A DNA stretch of 6,086 bases. Origin: Propionibacteriaceae bacterium (GTDB lineage: Bacteria > Actinomycetota > Actinomycetes > Propionibacteriales > Propionibacteriaceae). The translations under genes were made by a program, and so were the position numbers. The notes below the pieces were generated by a model, which worked only from the letters and a program-made list of their open reading frames with translations, did not search any database and was not told the origin of the DNA. Of this stretch, positions 1-5,023 are shown in pieces (the stretch's first letter is position 1; the number at the start of each line of letters is the position of its first letter). The stretch spans positions 1 through 6,086 of the forward strand of contig JAIRRM010000160.1 in NCBI GenBank assembly GCA_031255975.1, in the 5' to 3' direction.

Positions 1-587
1 GGGCGGGGGAGTTGGTGGTTTTCCCGACCGATACCGTCTACGGCATCGCCGCCGACGCCTTCGACCCAGGCGCGGTGCAAAGGCTGCTGGACGTCAAGGG
101 ACGGGGGCGGCAGCGGCCAGCGCCGGTGCTGGCGGCCAGCGCGGAGCAGGCGTTCGGCTTGGCGTCATCGGTGCCGGAGGGTGCCCGGGCGCTGGCGGAC
201 GCCTGCTGGCCGGGCGCGCTCACCCTGATTCTCCCCGCGCGCCCAGAGCAGCGCCTCGACCTGGGAGACAAAAACGACACGGTGGCGCTGCGGGTACCGG
301 CACTGCCGTTTGCGCTACGGCTTTTGGAAGCCACCGGCCCGCTTGCCGTCAGCTCTGCCAATCTGAGCGGCGCACCTCCGGCCACCAGTTGTGGTGCCGC
401 CCAGCAGATGCTGGGCGATGCCGTGGCCATCTATCTTGATGGCGGCTCCACCCCAGGCGATGTGCCGTCCAGCATCGTCGATTTCGCAAGCTCATTCAAC
501 GGCCGCCTCATTCGCGAGGGTGCCATCACTCGGGAAGATCTCGGCGGCATCTGGCCGTCGCTGGATTCTGGGGTGGCCGATGCGTGA
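1..587 (+). CDS. tsaC: Threonylcarbamoyl-AMP synthase (TsaC/Sua5/YrdC family), 5' partial
   Basis: This cytosolic enzyme makes threonylcarbamoyl-AMP from threonine, bicarbonate and ATP, the first step of t6A37 modification of ANN-decoding tRNAs. The reading frame is open back to base 1, with A-G-E before LVVFPTDTVYG, so the TTG at 12 is not the true start. By comparison with actinobacterial homologues as I recall them, about 25 N-terminal residues are missing. Visible family motifs, in order, are PTDTVYG (about bases 27-47), KGRGRQRP (about 96-119), a WPGALTLIL segment (about 207-233), VALRVP (about 282-299), the diagnostic SSANLSG (about 351-371), and DGGSTPGDVPSSIVD followed by LIREGAIT near the C-terminus. 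The C-terminal Sua5 extension is absent, so this is the short TsaC form. It ends 8 bp inside wecA. In actinobacteria, prfA and prmC usually lie just upstream. The family call is secure. Activity is inferred from the intact motifs. Confidence 0.93.
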   Translation, partial: AGELVVFPTDTVYGIAADAFDPGAVQRLLDVKGRGRQRPAPVLAASAEQAFGLASSVPEGARALADACWPGALTLILPARPEQRLDLGDKNDTVALRVPALPFALRLLEATGPLAVSSANLSGAPPATSCGAAQQMLGDAVAIYLDGGSTPGDVPSSIVDFASSFNGRLIREGAITREDLGGIWPSLDSGVADA

Positions 588-1749
588 ATACATCTTGGTG
601 ATGCTGATCGCCGCAGGAGCCACCTATCTACTCTCGGGGTTGTTCCGTCGTGTCGCGGTACGTATCGGCGCGGTGGCGATACCCCGCGGTCGTGACGTGC
701 ATGTCAAACCGGTGCCGTATTTCGGCGGGTTGGCGATGCTGTGTGGCGTCGGGATGGCTTTCTTCGTGGCGTCTCGGCTTCCGTTCTTGAGTTCGCACGC
801 CGTGGTCACCCGCGACTCGCTCGGGGTGTTTCTGGCCGCATTGGTGATCGCCGTCGTCGGGGCCATTGATGACTTCATCGACCTGCCGGTGATCGCAAAG
901 GTCACTGGGCAGGTGGTGGCCGCCGGGGTTGCGGTGCTGAATGGGGTACGGCTTTACTGGATTTCACTGCCGGGTTCCATCTACGCGCTGAACACCCCCA
1001 CCTCCATTCTGATAACCGTCATTTTCGTGTTCGTCGTGGTGAACGCCATCAACCTGGTGGATGGATTGGACGGATTGTCTTCCGGTGTCGTCGGCATCGG
1101 AGCGTCCGCCATGTTCCTCTACACCTATTTCCTGGCGTTTGAGCGCAGCCTTTCGGTGTGTACTACGTCTTCTCTCATTACGGTGGTGGTCACCGGGGTG
1201 TGCCTGGGATTCCTGCCACACAACTTCCACAAGGCCCGGATGTTCATGGGGGATTCCGGGTCGATGTTGCTCGGGCTGCTGCTAGCCTGTTCCACCATCT
1301 CGTTCACCGGTCAGATCGACTCTTCGCTGTTGATCACCGGCGATGACGGGTCCTGGTTGCCGTCATGGATGCCGTTCCTGCTGCCGCTGGCGGTGATGTT
1401 CGTGCCGTTGGTGGATCTGGTGTCGAGCTACATCAGACGCACCATGCGGGGCAAATGGTGGTTTGAGGCCGACAAGGAGCATCTGCATCATCAGTTGCTG
1501 GGCCGGGGACATTCGATGGTTGGCACGGTGGTGGTGCTTTACCTCTGGACGGCGCTCTTCGCGTACGGTGCGACCATAATGGCGCTAGTACGGCAACGGT
1601 GGTTGATATTCGTGTTCGCTGGTGCCGCAGTGGTGCTGTTGTTGTTTACACTGCGGGGTAAATTGCGGCGAACCGAGCGTACTGAAACTGGCACCGGCGG
1701 GAACATCCCAACAGACACCGAGCCCCCAAGTGTCTCAGGCGCGGCGTGA
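580..1749 (+). CDS. wecA: WecA/Rfe-type polyprenyl-phosphate N-acetylhexosamine-1-phosphate transferase
   Basis: This 389-residue polytopic membrane enzyme belongs to the MraY/WecA (PNPT) family. Such enzymes move a sugar-1-phosphate, most likely GlcNAc-1-P from UDP-GlcNAc, onto a polyprenyl phosphate to start envelope polysaccharide (arabinogalactan or teichoic-type) synthesis. Visible motifs are D97-D98-F-I-D101 (Mg/nucleotide site), N155-A-I-N-L-V-D161-G-L-D164-G-L, F222-M-G-D225-S-G-S, and the cytoplasmic loop H301-L-H-H304-Q-L-L-G-R-G-H311. The HxHH loop favours WecA over MraY. About ten or eleven hydrophobic segments span residues 3-350, followed by a polar tail from about residue 355. 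The frame is open upstream to 391, but the ATG at 580 is chosen for three reasons: it has a GGGGT purine run at 570-574, translation from it begins with the expected first membrane helix, and it gives the common 8-bp overlap with tsaC. The exact sugar substrate is not readable from the sequence. Confidence 0.93.
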   Translation: MREYILVMLIAAGATYLLSGLFRRVAVRIGAVAIPRGRDVHVKPVPYFGGLAMLCGVGMAFFVASRLPFLSSHAVVTRDSLGVFLAALVIAVVGAIDDFIDLPVIAKVTGQVVAAGVAVLNGVRLYWISLPGSIYALNTPTSILITVIFVFVVVNAINLVDGLDGLSSGVVGIGASAMFLYTYFLAFERSLSVCTTSSLITVVVTGVCLGFLPHNFHKARMFMGDSGSMLLGLLLACSTISFTGQIDSSLLITGDDGSWLPSWMPFLLPLAVMFVPLVDLVSSYIRRTMRGKWWFEADKEHLHHQLLGRGHSMVGTVVVLYLWTALFAYGATIMALVRQRWLIFVFAGAAVVLLLFTLRGKLRRTERTETGTGGNIPTDTEPPSVSGAA

Positions 1750-1772
1750 GTGGGCTTTGTTCCGGTTTGCTG

Positions 1773-1781
1773 TGGTAGCGT
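1773..1781 (+). promoter_or_regulatory. Candidate extended -10 element for the atp operon
   Basis: In the 82-bp gap between wecA and the atpI-like gene, TGG-TAGCGT matches the TGn-TAnnnT extended -10 pattern used by actinobacterial housekeeping sigma factors. I find no convincing -35 hexamer 16-18 bp upstream. That is tolerated by extended -10 promoters but weakens the call. Transcription would begin near 1787-1790, leaving a leader of about 42-45 nt before the TTG start. This is the only gap ahead of the atp genes large enough for a promoter. Read-through from wecA is also possible. Confidence 0.3.
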
Positions 1782-1817
1782 GTCTGAGTACGTGACCTGT
1801 GTCGGCGACGATGCCCT

Positions 1818-1823
1818 GAAAGG
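1818..1823 (+). promoter_or_regulatory. Ribosome binding site deciding the TTG start of the atpI-like gene
   Basis: GAAAGG lies 8 nt before TTG 1832. No ATG or GTG with comparable spacing opens the same frame, so this site supports the unusual TTG start. Confidence 0.65.
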
Positions 1824-1831
1824 CCCATACC

Positions 1832-2290
1832 TTGACCCTAGAGACTGTGCCCGCTACGGCGAGTGTGGTGCCATCCACCGCCTCGGGTAGAGGTGCCTTT
1901 ACGGCGGTTCTGGCTGGTGTGGTTGTCGTTGGGGTCGCGTCCGTCGTCGCCGGGTCGCAGGCCGCGTTGAGTGCCCTATTTGCCAGCGGCTGTGTGGCCG
2001 TATTCCTCGGATTGCAGCACATAGGCATTGTCGCTGTGAGGCGGGGTACCGCGCTTGGTTTGGGCATCATGGGGGCCGCCTTCCTGGCACGCTTTGCCAT
2101 ACTGACTGGCGTGCTATGGTTCGCCACAACCAACGGACTGTTTCGCAGCGCGGATGAGCGGTTGTGGTTCTTCCTCGCCGGAGGGCTGGTCACCGTGTGC
2201 GGTCTCGTCGCCGCCCTCGCGCCCGCCAGCCGCGACAGGGCTGCGGATGTCGATTATCAACCCCATCCAGATTGGAAGGAGCAGGCGTGA
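1832..2290 (+). CDS. AtpI-like F1Fo ATP synthase-associated membrane protein
   Basis: This 152-residue protein has four predicted membrane helices at about residues 21-41, 45-68, 76-98 and 111-130. The N-terminus is polar and Ala/Thr/Ser-rich, and the C-terminus is charged. Its size, helix layout and position before atpB match the actinobacterial AtpI-like group (Rv1303 in M. tuberculosis; ATP_synt_I superfamily). The third helix, around A83-F-L-A-R87-F-A-I-L-T, resembles the conserved S/A-R-L/F-A-I-I/L-T stretch of that group as I recall it. Bacterial AtpI proteins are reported to help assemble the c-ring or to affect Mg2+ supply. Neither role can be read from the sequence. It starts with TTG (site at 1818-1823) and ends in a 4-bp overlap with the next gene, so its synthesis is probably coupled to it. 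Sequence in this family is poorly conserved, so the name rests partly on context. Confidence 0.7.
   Translation: MTLETVPATASVVPSTASGRGAFTAVLAGVVVVGVASVVAGSQAALSALFASGCVAVFLGLQHIGIVAVRRGTALGLGIMGAAFLARFAILTGVLWFATTNGLFRSADERLWFFLAGGLVTVCGLVAALAPASRDRAADVDYQPHPDWKEQA
2274..2281 (+). promoter_or_regulatory. Strong ribosome binding site for the atpZ-like gene
   Basis: GGAAGGAG is a near-perfect Shine-Dalgarno sequence 5 nt before GTG 2287, inside the end of the upstream gene. It fixes the start at 2287. The frame is open further upstream to about 2164, but that part is read from the preceding gene in another frame. Confidence 0.8.
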
Positions 2291-2505
2291 GCGACAAGGC
2301 TGACAAACCAGAGCCCACGACCCAAGGCGGCAATGTCGCCGAACGGATCATCGCCGAGTTCTTCGCGGGGATCATACTCTACGGCGGCCTCGGTTATCTT
2401 GCAGAGCGGTTGCTCGACGTGCCCTACCTGTTCATGGTTGGTATCCTCATCGGCGTGGCGCTGAGTGGTTACCTGTTGATTAAACGCTTTGGGAGTTCTG
2501 AATGA
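2287..2505 (+). CDS. atpZ: AtpZ-like small two-helix membrane protein
   Basis: This 72-residue protein starts with GTG. It has a polar N-terminus (residues 1-18) and two membrane helices, at about 22-40 (Gly-rich, G28..G33-G-L-G36-Y) and 47-66 (F49-M-V-G52-I-L-I-G56-V). Between them is a short loop, E40-R-L-L-D44-V-P46-Y. The G-Y/W-x(2)-D/E-x(n)-P-x(3)-G-x(3)-G layout is that of the AtpZ/ATPase_gene1 family, found next to atpI in many ATP synthase operons. In alkaliphilic Bacillus, AtpZ and AtpI have been linked to Mg2+/Ca2+ transport and to assembly of the enzyme. The role here is inferred. It overlaps the gene before it and atpB after it by 4 bp each (GTGA and ATGA). This suggests translational coupling into atpB. 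Confidence 0.75.
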   Translation: MSDKADKPEPTTQGGNVAERIIAEFFAGIILYGGLGYLAERLLDVPYLFMVGILIGVALSGYLLIKRFGSSE

Positions 2506-3392
2506 AGGGTCTCTTTGCTGGCCTAGCCAAGTTTGTTGTCGCGCCTGCGGCGGTCATCACGCTGCTCATTGTCTGGCTGCGGCCGGCACCGGGCCAGGAG
2601 ACGGTGCCGTTCGAGGAGGTCGAACCTGGCGTCCACGATTTCGATTTTCCCGCCATCTGGGAGTTCAGCTTCGGGGATTCGGAGTTTTTCCACCTCACCA
2701 TTAACAAGCCGATGGTGCAGTTGATTGTCGCCGCCGTCGCTATCTTGGTGTTCTTTATCATCGCATCCAAGAAGCTGCGCGTGGTGCCGAAGAAATGGCA
2801 GTTCGGGCTTGAGTATGCGTATGACTTCATCCGTTCTGGCGTCGCACGCGACATACTGGGGCACGGTTACGAGAAGCATGTCCCGTTCTTGGTTGGCATA
2901 TTCTTCCTCGTGCTGGTCAACAACTGGTTCGGTGAGTTCTTCCTGTTGATGTTCCCGACGTGGTCCACCATCGGCTTCACGATGGGGCTGGTCGCCGTGG
3001 TGTTCTTCTACTACGTGGCCGCAGGCGTGAGTGAGCACGGGTTGAAGTATTTCGCGGTTCAGGTGGTGCCCTCCGGCGTCCCGCTGTGGCTGTACCCGTT
3101 GATCATTCCGCTAGAGATTCTGTCGTCGTTTGTGACCCGTCCTCTCACCCTCACCATCCGACTTTTCGGCAACATGTTCGCCGGGCACCTGGCGGTGTTG
3201 GTGTTCGTGGTCGGTGGTGGCTGGCTGATTACCGAATCTAGCAGTTGGCTTTACAACTATGCCGGCTTTGGCGCCTTCGCGCTGGGCCTGTTGGTCATCG
3301 CCATCGAACTGTTCCTCGGCTTCATGCAGGCATACCTGTTCACGATGCTGACCACCACCTACATAGCTGGTGCGGTTTCGCACGGGCACTAG
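2502..3392 (+). CDS. atpB: ATP synthase Fo subunit a
   Basis: Subunit a of the membrane Fo motor (296 residues) provides the two proton half-channels against the c-ring. The first hydrophobic segment (about 5-27) is followed by an acidic outer stretch around residues 32-62. Further helices lie at about 70-88, 122-145, 150-172, 185-245 and 255-291. The essential arginine is R220 in the block T216-L-T-I-R220-L-F-G-N-M-F-A-G-H229, matching E. coli R210. The last helix has E269 and Q276 in E-L-F-L-G-F-M-Q-A-Y-L-F-T, matching E. coli 245 and 252. H229 and E269 are thus the reverse of the E. coli pair E219/H245. The ATG at 2502 overlaps the stop of the preceding gene (ATGA) and has GGGAG at 2491-2495, 6 nt upstream. 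Length is somewhat above the E. coli protein (271) because of the N-terminal part. Confidence 0.97.
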   Translation: MKGLFAGLAKFVVAPAAVITLLIVWLRPAPGQETVPFEEVEPGVHDFDFPAIWEFSFGDSEFFHLTINKPMVQLIVAAVAILVFFIIASKKLRVVPKKWQFGLEYAYDFIRSGVARDILGHGYEKHVPFLVGIFFLVLVNNWFGEFFLLMFPTWSTIGFTMGLVAVVFFYYVAAGVSEHGLKYFAVQVVPSGVPLWLYPLIIPLEILSSFVTRPLTLTIRLFGNMFAGHLAVLVFVVGGGWLITESSSWLYNYAGFGAFALGLLVIAIELFLGFMQAYLFTMLTTTYIAGAVSHGH

Positions 3393-3409
3393 GCAATAAA
3401 CAAAGACCA

Positions 3410-3432
3410 CTCCTCCACCTGGAGCGGGGGAG
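3410..3432 (+). other. Imperfect inverted repeat in the atpB-atpE gap
   Basis: In the 62-bp gap 3393-3454, CTCC at 3410-3413 can pair with GGAG at 3429-3432. Inside it, CTCCA 3413-3417 faces TGGAG 3420-3424; the 2-nt gap there would open the last pair in practice. These are alternative short stems, not one long one. No T-run follows, so I do not call a terminator. The stem lies just before the atpE ribosome binding site and could affect mRNA stability or translation. Confidence in a function is low. Confidence 0.3.
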
Positions 3433-3437
3433 CAATT

Positions 3438-3444
3438 GAAAGGA
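3438..3444 (+). promoter_or_regulatory. Ribosome binding site of atpE
   Basis: GAAAGGA lies 10 nt before ATG 3455 in an A-rich stretch. The second in-frame ATG at 3464 would be 19 nt away, so 3455 is preferred, although a start at 3464 would lose only three residues. Confidence 0.65.
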
Positions 3445-3454
3445 ATATAGGCAG

Positions 3455-3676
3455 ATGTTTCTGATGGACATTGACCTCGCTGGGCTCAAGATGATCGGTT
3501 ACGGCATCGCGGTCGTTGGTGTCGCTATCGGCGTTGGCATGATCTTCTCCGCTGTTGTCAGCTCGATTGCCCGTCAGCCCGAGGTGGCCGGTAAGCTACA
3601 GAGTTCCGGTCTGATCGGCGCGGTCATCATTGAGGCCCTCGCGATTCTGGCGTTCGTGCTCGCATTCATCCTGTGA
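3455..3676 (+). CDS. atpE: ATP synthase Fo subunit c (proteolipid)
   Basis: This 73-residue hairpin of two membrane helices (about 11-35 and 48-73) assembles into the rotating c-ring. Helix 1 has the Gly-rich packing run G15..G22-x-A-x-G26-x-G28. The polar loop holds the hallmark R40-Q41-P42-E43. Helix 2 carries the proton-binding carboxylate E60 (E. coli D61) in I58-I-E60-A-L. Aligning on RQP, the helix-1 position that is Gln in Na+-binding rings is V27, and the residue after E60 is Ala instead of Ser/Thr. This predicts a proton-driven ring. The protein ends directly in the membrane helix with no tail. It is set apart from atpB by 62 bp and from atpF by 29 bp. A separate, well-spaced ribosome site fits its need for many copies per enzyme. 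Confidence 0.97.
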   Translation: MFLMDIDLAGLKMIGYGIAVVGVAIGVGMIFSAVVSSIARQPEVAGKLQSSGLIGAVIIEALAILAFVLAFIL

Positions 3677-3705
3677 CCGACCCGAGCTAAGGAAACGAGA
3701 GCATA

Positions 3706-4251
3706 ATGTCGGTTTGGCTGTACCCACTGGAGGTCAACTTCGGCCCCCTGATGCCCCACAATGTCTGGGAGATCATCATCGGTGTCATCGTGGCTGCGGG
3801 TGTGTGGTTTGCCTTCGCGAAGTTCATCTCTCCTAACTTCGAGAAGATGTACCAGGAACGTGCCGCGCAGATCGAAGGCGGCATCGAATTGGCTGAGAAG
3901 GCCCAGGGCGAGGTCGAGGCGCTGCGTACGCAGTACAAGGAACAGTTGGCGAGCGCCGGAGGCGAGGCCAATGCCATCCGTGACGCGGCTCGTATTGACG
4001 CCGCCGCCATTGTCGAGAACGCCCGTCGGCAGGCGGATGCCGAGGCGGCGCGTATCGTGGAGCAGGCACGGACGCAGATTGAAGCCGAGCGCGCCGCCAC
4101 TTCTGCGGAGTTGCGCGGTGAGGTTGGCTCGTTGGCCACCCAGCTTGCGTCAAAGATCGTCGGAGAGGCGCTTGAGGACGATGCTCGGGCACGACGTACC
4201 GTGGATCAGTTCTTGGGCCAGTTGGCGAACGAACCTCAGAAAGGCGAGTGA
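3706..4251 (+). CDS. atpF: ATP synthase Fo subunit b (peripheral stalk)
   Basis: This 181-residue stator subunit has a short polar N-terminus (1-18) and one membrane helix at about 20-41 (W21-E-I-I-I-G ... F40). A long charged, Ala-rich helix from about residue 45 to 170 is expected to dimerise as the peripheral stalk. The helix begins with the family pattern E51-R-A-A-Q-I-E-G-G-I, then A-E-K-A-Q-G-E-V-E-A. Near the C-terminus is L-A-T-Q-L-A-S-K-I-V-G-E-A-L, which resembles the delta-binding end of known b subunits. There is one b gene and no b' gene, so a homodimer is expected. AAGGA at 3689-3693 and GAGAG at 3697-3701 both precede ATG 3706. The stop overlaps the atpH start by 4 bp (GTGA). 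Unlike mycobacteria, b is not fused to delta here. Confidence 0.96.
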   Translation: MSVWLYPLEVNFGPLMPHNVWEIIIGVIVAAGVWFAFAKFISPNFEKMYQERAAQIEGGIELAEKAQGEVEALRTQYKEQLASAGGEANAIRDAARIDAAAIVENARRQADAEAARIVEQARTQIEAERAATSAELRGEVGSLATQLASKIVGEALEDDARARRTVDQFLGQLANEPQKGE

Positions 4252-4949
4252 GTGCCTTGAGCGACACGGTGTTGGCGGCAAGCCTTCAGGCAGCCGTGGA
4301 TGCGGTGGTGCCCGATCGAGCCGCCGCGGAATCGCTGCTTACCCTGAGCGACCTACTGCGTGGAGATGGGCTGGAGTCAGCCGATCTGAAGCGCAAGGAG
4401 CGGGTAGCCGCTGGTGGCCGCGGTTTGAGCGAGGCGCTTGACGATGCCGGCGTGCGGATGTTGTGGCGCACCGTGGTGTCCGACTCCGCGAGGGTTCGTG
4501 CCGATCTGTCGCGGCTTATCGTGGCAATCGAAGGCGATGCGGAGTTGGCTGCGGCGCTGAGCGATCCCACGCATTCCACTTCGGCGCGACAGGCGCTGGT
4601 GGTGAGGCTGCTCGGAGACGGCGCGACAGAGGTCGCCGTGGCGCTGGCCAAACTGGCGGTGAGCCGCCCGGAGCAGCGGGTGATGCGCAACTTGCAGCAT
4701 TACCTGGACATCGCCGCTGATCTGCACGATAGCTTGCGCGCGACCGTTACGACGGCGATCGAGTTGGATAAGTCGCAGTTAGCCAAATTGGCGGCTGAAC
4801 TCAAGCGCATCTATGGCGCGGATGTCGACCTGTTCGTGAAGATTGACCCGAAAGTCATCGGAGGCGTGCGGGTAGAGATTGCTGGTGACGTGATCGATGG
4901 CTCCCTGTCCACCCGTATAGCACGGGCCGAACAGGCTATCGGCCGATAG
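4248..4949 (+). CDS. atpH: ATP synthase F1 subunit delta
   Basis: The 233-residue delta subunit links the top of the F1 head to the b stalk. The middle part (about residues 75-175) is helical. It includes L-S-D-P-T-H-S-T-S-A-R-Q-A-L-V-V-R-L-L-G followed by a segment ending L-A-V-S-R-P-E-Q-R, the usual core. The C-terminal domain has the clear family signature I199-D-P-K-V-I-G205-G-V-R-V-E with V215-I-D217-G-S219-L-S-T-R223. The first 70 residues are divergent. Length lies between E. coli delta (177) and the long delta of Streptomyces (about 271). The GTG at 4248 overlaps atpF by 4 bp, with AAAGG at 4240-4244 only 3 nt away. An in-frame TTG at 4257 is the alternative start (12 nt spacing). The family call rests on the C-terminal motif and the position between atpF and atpA. 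Confidence 0.93.
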   Translation: MSALSDTVLAASLQAAVDAVVPDRAAAESLLTLSDLLRGDGLESADLKRKERVAAGGRGLSEALDDAGVRMLWRTVVSDSARVRADLSRLIVAIEGDAELAAALSDPTHSTSARQALVVRLLGDGATEVAVALAKLAVSRPEQRVMRNLQHYLDIAADLHDSLRATVTTAIELDKSQLAKLAAELKRIYGADVDLFVKIDPKVIGGVRVEIAGDVIDGSLSTRIARAEQAIGR

Positions 4950-4976
4950 AGCGTCTTGGTCTGAGATGGATTTCGA

Positions 4977-4994
4977 CCTGCCGGTAGCGGCAGG
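4977..4994 (+). other. Perfect 7-bp hairpin in the atpH-atpA gap
   Basis: CCTGCCG at 4977-4983 is exactly complementary to CGGCAGG at 4988-4994 around a GTAG loop. The stem is GC-rich and should be stable in RNA. It begins 28 nt after the atpH stop and ends 8 nt before the AAGGAAG ribosome site of atpA. No U-run follows, so a classical terminator is unlikely. An RNA processing, mRNA-stability or translation-control role for the switch from Fo/stalk genes to F1 head genes is possible but unproven. Confidence 0.55.
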
Positions 4995-5002
4995 CAGATG
5001 TG

Positions 5003-5009
5003 AAGGAAG
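5003..5009 (+). promoter_or_regulatory. Ribosome binding site of atpA, with long spacing
   Basis: AAGGAAG is the only good Shine-Dalgarno match before atpA. It stands 14 nt from ATG 5024, longer than usual. An in-frame GTG at 5009 touches the site and so cannot be used with it. Homology favours 5024, because [11 protein letters not shown] lines up with actinobacterial M-A-E-L-T-I-x-P-E/D-E/D-I starts. Confidence 0.55.
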
Positions 5010-5023
5010 TGTGTGGCTTAGAG

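Noticed and set aside
12..14. TTG at 12 as the start of the tsaC-type gene
   Set aside because: The frame is open to the window edge, and the residues before it (A-G-E) fit the conserved first strand, so the gene starts upstream.
38..430. Long reverse-strand open frame opposite tsaC; similar ones at 1735-2193, 2523-3038, 3687-4139, 5018-5458 and 5534-5944
   Set aside because: They lie opposite well-identified genes and give low-complexity or His/Arg/Asp-rich translations with no known motif. They are byproducts of GC-rich codon use on the coding strand.
391..579. Upstream extension of wecA in an open frame from 391
   Set aside because: These 63 codons lie inside tsaC in another frame and encode no membrane or family sequence. 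ATG 580 begins the expected first helix.
1811..1819. ATG-CCC-TGA mini frame before the atpI-like gene
   Set aside because: It has no ribosome site of its own and encodes two residues. Its stop simply runs into the real Shine-Dalgarno.
2164..2286. Upstream extension of the atpZ-like gene
   Set aside because: The added residues are Arg-rich out-of-frame reading of the preceding gene. A near-perfect ribosome site fixes GTG 2287.
3536..3637. Sodium-driven c-ring
   Set aside because: The helix-1 Gln is replaced by V27 and the residue after E60 is Ala, so the Na+ ligands are missing.
4977..4994. Intrinsic terminator between atpH and atpA
   Set aside because: The stem is good but no T-run follows, and termination here would cut off the F1 genes of the same operon.
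4998..5003. ATGTGA start-stop between atpH and atpA
   Set aside because: There is no Shine-Dalgarno at proper spacing, and such pairs are frequent by chance.
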